NCBI GenBank assembly: GCA_004794655.1
Contig: SMMW01000585.1
Coordinates: 6,530,001 to 6,594,000 of the forward strand
DNA: 64,000 bases
Reading direction: 5' to 3'
Source of the DNA: Marisa cornuarietis
Taxonomy: Eukaryota; Mollusca; Gastropoda; Architaenioglossa; Ampullariidae
This document shows, one piece after another, positions 52,265-61,736 of this stretch. The notes under the pieces were generated by a model. It ran no database searches. It was given only the letters and a program-made list of their open reading frames with translations, and was not told the origin of the DNA. The stretch's first letter is position 1. Each line of letters starts with the position of its first letter. A program made the translations under genes and the position numbers.

Positions 52265-52449
52265 TTAAAGGTTGTAGCGACCACGGTATCGGTCCTGTCC
52301 TTGGCAGTACTCATTGTAGACAAGCTTGAAGAGGAAGAGGTGAAAGACGGTGATGAGGAATGCTATGGATACCCAGAAGAATGTGGGCAGGCCACCAAAG
52401 TGATGACCATGTTTGTGTAGGGCGATAATGTGATGCTCATGAGCTGGCG
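52265..52449 (-). CDS. KIAA2013 homologue, last coding exon with membrane span
   Basis: 185 bp including the stop codon; acceptor TATTTGTTACCCAACAG. It encodes [20 protein letters not shown], then the hydrophobic span [20 protein letters not shown] and the short tail [18 protein letters not shown]. The span and YNEYC are nearly identical to the human C-terminus. Confidence 0.95.
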
Positions 52450-55400
52450 CTGTTGGGTAACAAATAAAAAAAGAAGAAAGAAAATATGATAGTGAGAAAT
52501 GACAACCAACAGATGAGCATTTTCTTTTCCTTTCATTTTTCTTAGTTATCTTTATCTCAGTAATACTATGAGTAGTTTTTACAACAGTCATCAAGTTCTG
52601 CCTTCTCGGTAATATCAGTATCAGTCATACTTATTGTTGTTATCAAAGCAGCCTACAAGACCTCATCTTCTCCACATCCACATACATGTGCGTGCGCACA
52701 CACACCCCCACACCCCCCTATGTAAACATGGACAGCATGCAAGTGAGGACACACCCATGTGGACATCATGTAAGCATGCACACCCCTACCACATATATAT
52801 ATATACACACACACACAAACAACAGCATTACCTTCAGCTATTTCCTTGACATGGATTGCATGCTTCAACTCCTCCACATGCTGTTTGTCAGCAGTGATGT
52901 ATAAAATGCCAGTCAGCGGCTCCGTAAGTTTCACTGGGAACTTCTGCCACTCATTACTGAAAATAAGCAAACCAAGCTGCTGTTTAAGCTGTTTTACTGG
53001 AATATCACATTTTCTTTAGGGCAGGTGGGTGAGTGACTGGAATATCACATTTTCTTTAGGTGGGATGACTGTGTGAGGTAAAGACCATTTTGAAACACTC
53101 TTTATAAATGTACAAGGGCAGCAACCTGTCAGCAGAACATGCATGAGCTGCCAGTGTTGAATCTTGCAAAGGGACATAACCATTTCAAAATCCATTTGAC
53201 ATGCCTTCACCTTAACTGAACAGGGGCATCCAGACAGCCAGCGTCACAAGCATAGTATGGCTTATCATTTCGATCCAAGGAGACGAAGAGGCTGGCCTTG
53301 TTGTCCTCACCCAGTACTACAGAAATGTTGACATGGGTGTTGTTACCGTAGTTAATGCGACGAAACAAGTAGTCACGATGGAGCTCACGAGGGTGGGCAT
53401 TAAATTCCAAGTGCTGGTTGTGAAAGTGCAGGGGTCCAAAGGACAGTATCAGGGCCTGTAGCACACCTTCAGCTCCTGACTGAACCATGTATTCACAGCC
53501 ATGCTTCTCAAGGGTTATCATCCATGTGGTGACTACTCGAGCTATCTGGTCTTCGTCTACTGGATCTATCCACAATGTCTCTGCTGTCCTGTTTCACAAA
53601 ATTTTCAAAGAAATTTTCATCTTTGGTGTAAAGATTTATTCTTCTCTTTTTCACACAAACAGGCTGATGAAGAAAAAGAGGAAAGAGCAAAGAAACATAG
53701 TAGTCTCATATTCTGCAGCCAGACCATCAACTTCCGATTCTTCAATCAGCACAGAAACAATATCCAAAAATAAATGTTCTAAGCAGGGAAAAATCAGAAT
53801 AAATTAAATGTATAAAGAAAAAAGTAGACAACATATTCTCAAGGAAAGTAGCATGCAATTCTGTGAAAATGATGTACACTGGAACAAAGGATGACGCACA
53901 ATGAAATGGTCCCACAGACACAATCAAAAACAAGAGATACAGAAGATCTGCCTTCAAGGACATATTGATTATTAATTACATTCAACATGCTTTTACCCTT
54001 CTACATTTATCTTCTTGGGAGTCCTTTTGTTCATCAAATATCACTTTCAGAAGTTTATGAATCTAACATCAAATTGTATATTCTGTATTCTGGGACTGAA
54101 ACATTTCTTAACAACAACGATGTTAACATCAAATACATATTCTTGGAGTGAAACACTTCTCAACAATGATGCTACAAAAAGACACACTTGCTTCCATTTG
54201 ACTCACAGTGTAGAGTGACCTTGATAACAGCGATCTGGAAAATACAGGACTTTCTCTATTGCATTCCTCTCCCTCTTGCTTGTACTTGCATCATGCATGG
54301 GGGCTGGCACATTGCTGAGGATGTAGTAAATGGTGCGGTTGATCTTGTCACCATTCAGAACTCCACTGGCTTTGGAGTAACTGAGAGAAAATCCACTCTC
54401 CCATAACTGTTGACATAAAAAACATTGTTACATGTGCAACAAGCAACTCTGTATCATAAGTATATCGCTACACAAGCCTTCTTCCTCTTATCATTATTGA
54501 AAAAGCATATGAGTGATCCATTATGTGCTCATGTGACAGATTGGCGGAAAGGCAGTCACAAATCGTCTAAATGTGACATTTATTTTCTGGACTATTGGTC
54601 CCTGAGATATCTTACCGGCTGGAGGGGTATAGCTCTCTCTGCTCTTTTTCTTTTATTTCATGTAGTGCCTTTGCGTTTTTATCGTATTTGCTGTTTGCTG
54701 ATAACTGTTAATCTGTGCTTTTCGCTGCGTTTCACCTATCGCTGTTCTGGACTATTTTCTGAGCCTATGCCCCATTTTTCTCTTCTTTATCGTCTGATGG
54801 TCATGAACGCCATATCTACATCATCTCGACTCCTGAATTTTTGCTTGTTGATTTAAATCATCACTACCCTGCAGATTGCTCAACACTTTCTGCTCTACTT
54901 CGGTACATTTTCCTCGCAACATTCTTTCCGCTGCTTTAGATTGTGGATCTCTGTGAGTCAACAAGCATGCACTTGATTCTCTCATCTCTTGTCTACATCG
55001 TTGCCTCCTGCATCATCTATTTTCTTCAATTTCACTGTATGTGTTGATGTGACCTCCGTGACAGTCGTATGTGCACTAACAATGAACAACTTAATGTTTA
55101 TGTTATATGTGCCGCTACCTCCACCATTAACTATTCCACTGATACTACGGCTACAAATTTCAGCTGCAGCTGAAAGTTTAACTGAGCTGTTGTGACTGCA
55201 TCTATGCAGACGGCATTCACTTTGAAAACACAAGGAACTCTTTGTTTTGAGCCCATTATTATTCTCATGTCTGTGTGTTTATATTTTAAGCACCTTGAGT
55301 CTGGCTAATGCTGGAAAAAGGCGCTATACAAATGTTCTATTATTATTTATTAAATATCAATGACTGAAGCCCCTATCACAGCTAAAACCCTTCCTAGCTT

Positions 55401-58400
55401 AACATCAGACTCAAGAAATTCTGTTTCCTACTGACATGGTTCATCTAAGGACAGACAGTTTTTCTTGTACCTAAGTTAAAAAAAAAAATTACTTCATACC
55501 TTGCCCCACACCCTTATATGATTAAGACGAAGATGCTTGTCAGCAAAACTAAGTCCCTTTGCCATGTCCTGTTGACAGAAGACTTCTATTGTTAAAAAAC
55601 AAAATGAAATCAGCATGCTACATATTTACATGGATGTTAAGGTTCAGAAACAATTTAAGCAAAATTGTGAGCAATGAAACAGGAGAAACACATTCAGTTG
55701 TCAAATGTGAAAAGACAAATTTTAATGGCATCTTGCATGTAAGCTAACAATTTCATACCTGTTCCACCTGATTCAAAATGCTGGCCATGTAATTAGGTGC
55801 TTCATTTTGAGAAACAGGCCTTGTGTAGTTGACAACTGTGACAAAGTGGAAGCTGACAGAACTGGAACAATAAAAAAGCCCCCAGAAATTGAAAATGTTA
55901 TGATGATGGTGAGAATGACAAAAATGAAGATAAGATGATAATGGTGGTGGTGTGATGGTGAAGGGGACAGATTTCCTTTGCTTTTCTTCTGTGAATTTTC
56001 TAGACTACAAGAGATGGTTTTGACAGTTCTAGACTGTTCAGCTTATCTGTCCAATTCATCAAGAAAGATGGAAGAAAACACATTTTGAAAAAAAATCTAT
56101 TCAACATCCATTTGCAACTTACAGCCCAGAAAACAGTGCCTCTTATGCATAACTCTCACCACTGACTGCCATATTTTTATCAAGGCTGTGAGGTGCAAGT
56201 TCAGGGGAAACATACCTTTCAGGCATAACCGTTAAAGTCGACTGCTCTACAGTGGTGCTTCCAACAGCAACTGCCACAACAGAGTCTGAATCTGAAAGTC
56301 GGATGACTCCTGAGGTAACCCGGTAGGATACAGGTTTGCCAGTTTGACTGTTTACTCTGGATTTAGAACAACTTTATGTGAACATTTTGAATCTTTGTTC
56401 ATAGTTTGCAGTCCTTAACCAAGCATCCAAGTAAGAATAAGAAAGAGAAGATAATAAAAAAAGAAAATGTGAAGTAAAATACAAAAGAGCAGCAAAAGAT
56501 GCCAGCAATCCGAGACTCTTACATGAGAAATGTTGATAAGTGTAATAAAAATAATTTTTAAAGAAGCCAATAGAATGCTAGGAGAACTAAAGGACCAGAA
56601 GCTGTCCTGAAACAACATGAGTAAACTTGCTGCTGATAGAAAAAAAAATGGAGGTCTCTAGTGGATGCCTTTATGTACCACCTTAGGTACAAAGAGTACT
56701 AAGTAAGTAATACAATGCTCACATACTGCCTCCTCCCTCCACCCCAACTCCAGACCCCACCAAAAAACAAAACAAAACAAAAAAATATTCACGTTTTCAA
56801 GATACTGGTAGCATCTTGCCATCCTGATGCTCCAACCTGATCAAATTCAATGGTGACTGCATATTTCTGAAAAACAATAATTTTACTATTTTATGTCATT
56901 ATATTTCCATTACATTTCCTTCAACTGGTGAATAATCTTTCAAAAATATGAAATACTATGTTATCCAGCTAAACTGAAATGTTAGTTTTAATCCTTTGAC
57001 AACATTTACACATAAACTACACTATCCTTCAGGTAAAACTTTTTCAAACTTTGTTCCCTTAAGGCAGGGCTGGAGAATCTTTTCCTCCAAGGGCCATTTG
57101 GATATTTATAACATCTTGTGCAGGCCATACAAAATTCTCAACTTATAGCCTGCTATGTTTGATCATAGTTTCACCACAGTTTGTTAATACTTTTGGAACC
57201 TGTACACTGCCAGCCTGCCTGGTACTGATTGTCGTCCGAGTCACCATAATACAGGCCATGGGCAGCCGACAAGAAGCATACTTGTCTGTCTTGTCATGTA
57301 CTTGTGTCTTGTCTATCCTGTAGTGGATGTTATTTGCTTGTCACTCAACATTTATGTTGTTATTATGATTCCCTTAATATAAATTGATATAACTATAAAT
57401 TTATGCTGTTATGAAAAAGGCACCTAGATTTACTGAATTTTGAGTCCTACCTGCAGCTGGCTTGACCAAACCAAATGACTTCATGGGCTTTATATGGCCA
57501 GAGGGCTGAATATTCTCCATTCCTGCCTTAAAGTGTTCCCTTTATTATGCATCCTACTGTATATTGTTTTTTTTCTTTTGTTTTGTTTTTGGAAAATACT
57601 AGAAATTATGTCTGTTGGGAACCATATCTGATGTTATTGGTTGCTATTTTTAACATCAATTTCAACCATAAAAAGCTACAATAACAAATTCAAAGTAATG
57701 TTTAAATTGCACATCTCTTCCTAATAAAATATTGAATTAGATTTTCATCTTCCATGCTATTTCATATTTTGCAGTAGCTCAAGTCAGGACCAGTCCTAGT
57801 TAAATGTGTCCTTTTGCAGTCTGTGAGGCAGTGTCTGTGTCTGTGATAGAAAGGGAGTGTGGAAGAGACCGCAAGCCAGGAAGAGAAGTAGTGTGTATGT
57901 ATGTGCATATGCATAGGCCTGATTATTCTTTCCTTTGTTTTGTCTCTTTCATCACCAAGTCATATTCAAACTGCAGTGACACTTGGTCAATAAGCAAATT
58001 CTTCTTCCTCTTCTTATCTGCAGTGCAAGAATTGTCAGGAGATCCATCAGACTGAGTCGCATGCAATCCTTGTTGAATTTCAAATGTGTTAACTACAAGA
58101 AATATCTACCAGCAGGCTAGACCAAAGCAGTGCAGCAGACGCCAGATGGAGGCAAATAAATAATATACTTAAGTTGCTTAATTTGTAAAAAGCAGATAAT
58201 GAGTCAGGTTGCCAGAGGTAGTGACTGATCCCCAACATATGCATAAATTGTCTTCTCTGAACTTACTGTTGGATTTTGAACTCGTATGTCCTGTATCATC
58301 AATGATGGGTGTGAGCGATGTGCAAAGACTTGGCTATCCACATACATGCATCCTGATGGCTGAAATACAAAAGCCAAGCAAGTCACCTTTAACATTTTAG

Positions 58401-59201
58401 CTACAATTCACTATGCATGCAACTTGTCATCCCAACAACAGCCAGTACTTCAAAAATAACTTTCATAAATCAAAACTGTGACCTAAAGTTTTATGTTTTT
58501 ATAAATTAACCTTCCAAACATTGCCAGACAAATAAAAAATAAACTGCTAGAAAAAACGTCTATGCTTTTATGAAACATCTAAAACAAAAGACAAAACTTT
58601 TGAAAAATAAAAACACTGCTGAGAGTTTAAACTTACATTTCGTACTGCTTGTATTTTGTAGGCCATGCCAGATTTAACATCCAGCACACTAGCTTCTGCA
58701 AAAATATAATGTGAGATTTCAGCAACCTTCATTTACACCACAGGTAACTGAGGACAGCCTAACCATTAAAGAGTAACTGAATGATGTAATTGAATGATGC
58801 AATCTATACCAGTGACATTTGACAGTATCAAACTACCAAAGAAGAAAAGGTAAGCTGATATGAATTTTATGCTGAGCATACAACCAATGCCCATTTCATG
58901 GCATATTAATGGAACAAAGTCACTTACCTATCCTAAAAAAAAAAGCCCAAAAAAACCCTCTCAAAACCAGCAAACATTTCTGTGCTTTCAACATAAAATC
59001 CATGACTGCATGAATCTTAGCTTCCAGCCTACTGACAACACAAATGATATTGACTTTTAAACTTGAAAAGACCTTTTACAGTCTCCTTCTGTACGATGGT
59101 TTGAATAACAGGCCAATATTTCACAGGAAGTGACAATGCTCGGTTGAGTCGAATATAAAGTCCATTCTGAGAGTTAACAGCCACTGCCATTTTCCCATTT
59201 C
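52265..59201 (-). CDS. KIAA2013 homologue, membrane protein, 5' exon(s) missing
   Basis: Eleven exons in consistent phase, 5' to 3': 59073-59201, 58637-58695, 58267-58359, 56793-56866, 56216-56347, 55759-55861, 55500-55568, 54207-54406, 53211-53588, 52832-52956, 52265-52449. They encode about 515 residues. From memory the human protein is about 630 residues, so the N-terminal portion with its first membrane span or signal is absent. Matches in order include [72 protein letters not shown] and the C-terminal span [20 protein letters not shown] followed by YNEYC. Potential N-glycosylation sites (NYT, NRT, NNT, NIS) lie before that span, fitting a lumenal or outer domain. Its biochemical role is not known to me. 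Introns hold transposon relics described separately; otherwise nothing is recognised. Confidence 0.93.
52660..52820. repeat. CA/TA-rich simple sequence in a KIAA2013 intron
   Basis: An interrupted (CA)n tract runs from about 52,675, ending in (TA)n(CA)n at 52793-52817. Open frames reading TH or HT repeats here are shadows of this repeat. Confidence 0.85.
52832..52956 (-). CDS. KIAA2013 homologue, exon
   Basis: 125 bp, acceptor TGCTTATTTTCAG, donor TGAAG|GTAATG. It encodes [20 protein letters not shown], then [20 protein letters not shown]. It aligns with the human segment containing QPITPLLYISTD and HLQDLRHTLHLK. Confidence 0.92.
52996..53060. repeat. 40-bp-period tandem duplication in an intron
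   Basis: The 25-bp block starting ACTGGAATATCACATTTTCT occurs at 52996 and again at 53036 with no mismatch. It lies in the 254-bp intron between KIAA2013 exons 53211-53588 and 52832-52956. Confidence 0.93.
53211..53588 (-). CDS. KIAA2013 homologue, largest exon found
   Basis: 378 bp, acceptor TTTTGTGAAACAG, donor GTTAAG|GTGAAG. It encodes the best-conserved block: [20 protein letters not shown], then [40 protein letters not shown] and [14 protein letters not shown]. The Cys pattern (KHGC, ACDAGC) matches the human protein. Confidence 0.95.
54207..54406 (-). CDS. KIAA2013 homologue, exon
   Basis: 200 bp, acceptor TTATGTCAACAG, donor ACACT|GTGAGT. It encodes [20 protein letters not shown], then [15 protein letters not shown] and [20 protein letters not shown]. 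It aligns clearly with the human LLWAQLF and CSPAP through EDHCFSGH region. Confidence 0.92.
55288..55352 (+). mobile_element. Probable 3' tail of a LINE or LINE-mobilised SINE
   Basis: TTAAGCACCTTGAGTCTGGC, then GGCGCTATACAAATGTTCTA and TTATTATTTATTA, resembles the common CR1/L2-type 3' tail (CTTTGAG..., GCGCTATATAAATG, then TTATT repeats). The sequence before it in the same intron (about 54,430-55,287) is CpG-bearing and unlike its surroundings, and may belong to the same insertion, but I cannot recognise its coding content. Confidence 0.55.
55500..55568 (-). CDS. KIAA2013 homologue, exon
   Basis: 69 bp (23 codons), phase 0 at both ends, acceptor TTCTGTCAACAG, donor GGCAAG|GTATGA. It encodes [20 protein letters not shown] and WGK. 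Confidence 0.85.
55759..55861 (-). CDS. KIAA2013 homologue, exon
   Basis: 103 bp, acceptor TTATTGTTCCAG, donor GAACAG|GTATGA. It encodes [20 protein letters not shown] and [17 protein letters not shown] is a potential N-glycosylation site. Confidence 0.85.
56216..56347 (-). CDS. KIAA2013 homologue, exon
   Basis: 132 bp, acceptor AGTAAACAG, donor GAAAG|GTATGT. It encodes [20 protein letters not shown] and [20 protein letters not shown], then E and a split codon. Confidence 0.82.
56793..56866 (-). CDS. KIAA2013 homologue, exon
   Basis: 74 bp, acceptor TTATTGTTTTTCAG, donor AAAAC|GTGAAT. It encodes [20 protein letters not shown] and SILK. The large intron before it (56867-58266) contains a hAT-type miniature element. 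Confidence 0.82.
57065..57525. mobile_element. hAT-type miniature inverted-repeat transposon
   Basis: The 461-bp element starts CAGGGCTGGAGAAT and ends in the inverted copy, read on the - strand as CAGGAATGGAGAAT. It is flanked by CCTTAAGG on the left (57057-57064) and CCTTAAAG on the right (57526-57533), an 8-bp target duplication with one mismatch. CAGGG-type ends with 8-bp duplications are typical of hAT elements. There is no coding capacity. It sits in a KIAA2013 intron. Confidence 0.85.
58267..58359 (-). CDS. KIAA2013 homologue, exon
   Basis: 93 bp, phase 0 at both ends, acceptor TTTTGTATTTCAG, donor CCAACA|GTAAGT. It encodes [20 protein letters not shown] and [11 protein letters not shown], which aligns with the human DCVLLQEDFLAHRGRPHVYL region. 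Confidence 0.9.
58637..58695 (-). CDS. KIAA2013 homologue, exon
   Basis: 59 bp, acceptor ATATTTTTGCAG, donor CGAAAT|GTAAGT. It encodes [19 protein letters not shown]. Confidence 0.85.
59073..59201 (-). CDS. KIAA2013 homologue, first exon found in the window
   Basis: The exon is 129 bp, with acceptor TGTTATTTTTCAG and donor AAAAG|GTCTTT. It encodes [20 protein letters not shown] and [20 protein letters not shown]. It enters in phase 1, so an upstream exon ending with a single codon base must exist. No convincing candidate was found between 59.2 and 64.0 kb. Confidence 0.85.
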
Positions 59202-59519
59202 CTGAAAAATAACAGAACAATTTTTACATTGCAAGATGAAAAAGTAAACTTTACAAAAGAAATAAATGGCATGACCTTGAACTGTTCTGTATCTAGAAAA
59301 ACAGTCAGCTCTTTAAGCATTTTATGGCACAGTGGAAACAAGTCTGGTGCTGTACACACCTACCAAATAAATGGAATCACTAACAACCATGCACCCATAT
59401 TCGCATGTAACAAACAAGCTCACTTCTACAACCTGCTCATACAAAAGGTAAATACAGACATTATGCACACTCATGGTCAGGACAGGGTCACATTGTAATT
59501 TCTGTTCTGAAAAATGCAT

Positions 59520-59725
59520 CGTAAGTTTGGATTTAAAGGTGTAAGAGAATCAGAGTTAGGAAGGCTGACAGGTAATCTGTTCCATCTTGATGGGGCTTGG
59601 TAGGAGAAAGACCTCTGGCCATACGTCTTTATCTTAGTTAGTGGGACTCAAAGAAACTTGGTGTCAGAAGATGAACGATGAAGTTGTGTAGGCATATAGA
59701 TGGGAGTGAGTTCATTGTGAGAGGT
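59520..59725 (-). mobile_element. CR1/L2-like LINE, downstream half
   Basis: The - strand reads LHRSSSDTKFLWVP, KTYGQRSFSYQAPSRWNRLP and LPNSDSLTPL, matching the usual C-terminal landmarks of CR1/L2-type LINEs (LRSSD, GERSFS, APRLWNSLP). It is the same decayed element as 61160-61665; the RTE-like LINE at 59726-61159 separates the halves and the reading frame resumes on the far side. Confidence 0.8.
59715..59725. repeat. Target site duplication, left copy
   Basis: TTGTGAGAGGT, identical to 61160-61170, flanks the RTE-like LINE. Confidence 0.88.
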
Positions 59726-61159
59726 CAGTCAGTCAGTCTGTCACTCTTGCCTATTTTGGGCAATAGTGAGCAGGTCCTGTACAGGATGACCAGTCCAGTC
59801 TTTGAACGTTCATAAGCCAGTTGTTTCTCTGGCCACCGCAGCGTCAGCCACCCTCCAAGGTGCCTTGAAGGATAGTCTTCGACAAGGTGTCATGCCGGGT
59901 CACATAGCCAAAGAAGACCAGCTTACGCTGCTTGACTGTCGATAGTAGAGGTTCCTGGTGTCCTATGAGTGTGGCAATCTTGTTTCTTACAAAGTCGTTG
60001 GTTTTATGTTCTTTGTATGAGATCCGGAGCAGCCTCCTCAGGTACTTCTTCTCGAATGCCTGGATTCTCTTTTTTGTTTTGGCGAGCAGAGTCCATGTGT
60101 CACATCCGTAGAGCAGGATCAGCACTACCAGGGATTTGTACAGCCTGTACTTGGTAGTGAACCTTATCTTGTGGCTATGCCAGATCCTATCTAGCCTAGC
60201 CATTGCTGCTGTTGCTGTTGCGATTCTGATGCGGATATCTAGAGTTGAGCTGCCATCCTTGGAGAGGGTGGCTCCCAAGTATTTGAAGCTGCTTACCTCT
60301 TCGAGCTGTACCCCGTTTATAAAGATCTCTGCTTTGCCGTTGCCATTGATCATAACTTTGCTCTTTTCAGTGCTGATCTCCATTCAATATGCATTTGAGC
60401 TGTCTGTCAGTCTGTTGGTGAGGTCTTGCAGTTCCTTGTTAGTACCTGCTAATAAATCTATGTCATTTGCAAAGCGTAAGTTGCAGATTGGTCTTCCACC
60501 GATTGAAATGGAAGTATGATGGCCATGAAGAGCTTCGAGCATGATGTTCTCCAAGAATATATTGAACAACTCGGGTGATAGGGAACATCCTTGACATACC
60601 CCTACTGTGGTGCGAAAGTAAGCTCCTGTTTGGTTGTTCAGCAGTAATGTACTCGTTGAGCTGTTATACAGCGCTTCAACAACTTGGATGAGGCCTTCTT
60701 CGATATTGAATTTCCGCATCAAATGCCATAGCCCCTCATGCCAGACTCTGTCAAATGCCTTTTTAAAGTCAATGAAGTTGTGGTAAAGGTCCTGCTGATG
60801 CTGAAGATGCTTTTCTATAAGATGACAGTTAAAGATCTGCTCAACTGTGCTTCTACGTGGTCTGAAGCCAGCCTGTTCTTCTGCTAGCAGCTCTTCTGCA
60901 GTGGTTCTGATGCGGTTCTGTATGACCTTCAGCATGACTTTGCTAGGGTTCTGTAGTTCTGGCACTGTTTTCTGTTTCCTTTCTTTGGGAGGGGTATGAT
61001 TAGTGACTGCATCCATTCTCTGGGCCATTCCTTGTGCTCCCAGACTCTTTGGTACAGGACAGTTAGGGCCTTTGTAGTTTCTTCCCCACCCTGCTTGAGC
61101 AGCTCAGCTGGTACGTTATCAACGCCTGGTAACTTTCCTCCCTTCAAACTATGTACAGC
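59726..61159 (-). mobile_element. 5'-truncated, inactive RTE-like non-LTR retrotransposon
   Basis: The - strand encodes the latter part of a reverse transcriptase. Seen in order: GGKLPGVDNVPAELLKQG, EQAGFRPRRSTVEQI, DFKKAFDRVW, GVCQGCSLSPELFNI, FANDID (60456-60473, a variant of the FADD catalytic box), FKYLGATLSKDGS and LYGCDTWTL. The pattern fits RTE/BovB-like LINEs. It is broken by a frameshift or deletion near 60,945 and in-frame TGA stops at 60384-60386 and 59844-59846. The 5' end is cut within the reverse transcriptase. The 3' end (59726 side) carries a short run of CAGT repeats. An 11-bp direct repeat flanks it. Confidence 0.87.
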
Positions 61160-61170
61160 TTGTGAGAGGT
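61160..61170. repeat. Target site duplication, right copy
   Basis: TTGTGAGAGGT, identical to 59715-59725. Confidence 0.88.
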
Positions 61171-61665
61171 ACCAAGGACCAGAATGGCAGAATCAGTCAG
61201 AGTGGAAAGTTTATAGGCTATATGATCCATAACTGCAAGCCAATGAAGAGAGTTAATTAGGGGTGATATATATGCACGTCTAGATGGTCTGCAGATGAGG
61301 TGAGCAGAATTATTCTGGATCCTTTGACGTCTGTCAAGATATTTGGGAATGCCAGCCAAACAAGAATTGCAATAGTCAAACCTTGCAAGCACAAAGGCAC
61401 GGAGTAGAGTTTTAGTTGCATCAGTGGTGACATAATAATGAATGATACTAATACTATGAGGTTCAAGGTAAGCAATTCTGTAGGCATAAGAAATATGATG
61501 ATGAAAAGTCAAACTTTGATCGAGAATGATACCCAAACTTCAGACAGAGGTGGAGAAAGGAATAGCTGTTTATGGACAGAGACTGAGGAAGAGAAGGATG
61601 ACTCAGAATTTCTTGGGACATGTCAGCAGCAATTTACTCTTGTCATCATTCAGCTGCATTTACTT
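61160..61665 (-). mobile_element. CR1/L2-like LINE, upstream half
   Basis: The - strand reads MQLNDDKSKLLLTCPKKF, LGIILDQSLTFHHHIS, TKTLLRAFVLARFDYCNSCL, AGIPKYLDRRQRIQN and INSLHWLAV. These are the standard landmarks of CR1/L2-type reverse transcriptases (LNDDKTE, LGV.LD, SRLDYCNSLL, LHWLPV). A degenerate stretch separates the first two blocks. The element is interrupted at 61160-61170 by the RTE-like LINE. Confidence 0.85.
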
Positions 61666-61694
61666 TATGAGGCATCATGTACTTTATGCATGAA

Positions 61695-61720
61695 AATAAT
61701 AATAATAATAATAATAAATA
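61695..61720. repeat. (AAT)n microsatellite
   Basis: About eight AAT units, between the CR1/L2-like LINE fragment and the hAT element. Confidence 0.92.
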
Positions 61721-61736
61721 ACATAAAAGCAATTAT

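Noticed and set aside
52630..52904. His/Thr-repeat open frames on both strands
   Set aside because: They are translations of an interrupted CA/TA microsatellite inside a KIAA2013 intron.
54425..54856. 143-codon + strand open frame rich in Phe and Leu
   Set aside because: It lies in a KIAA2013 intron next to a LINE-type 3' tail and has no recognisable motif; it is probably part of a repeat or chance.
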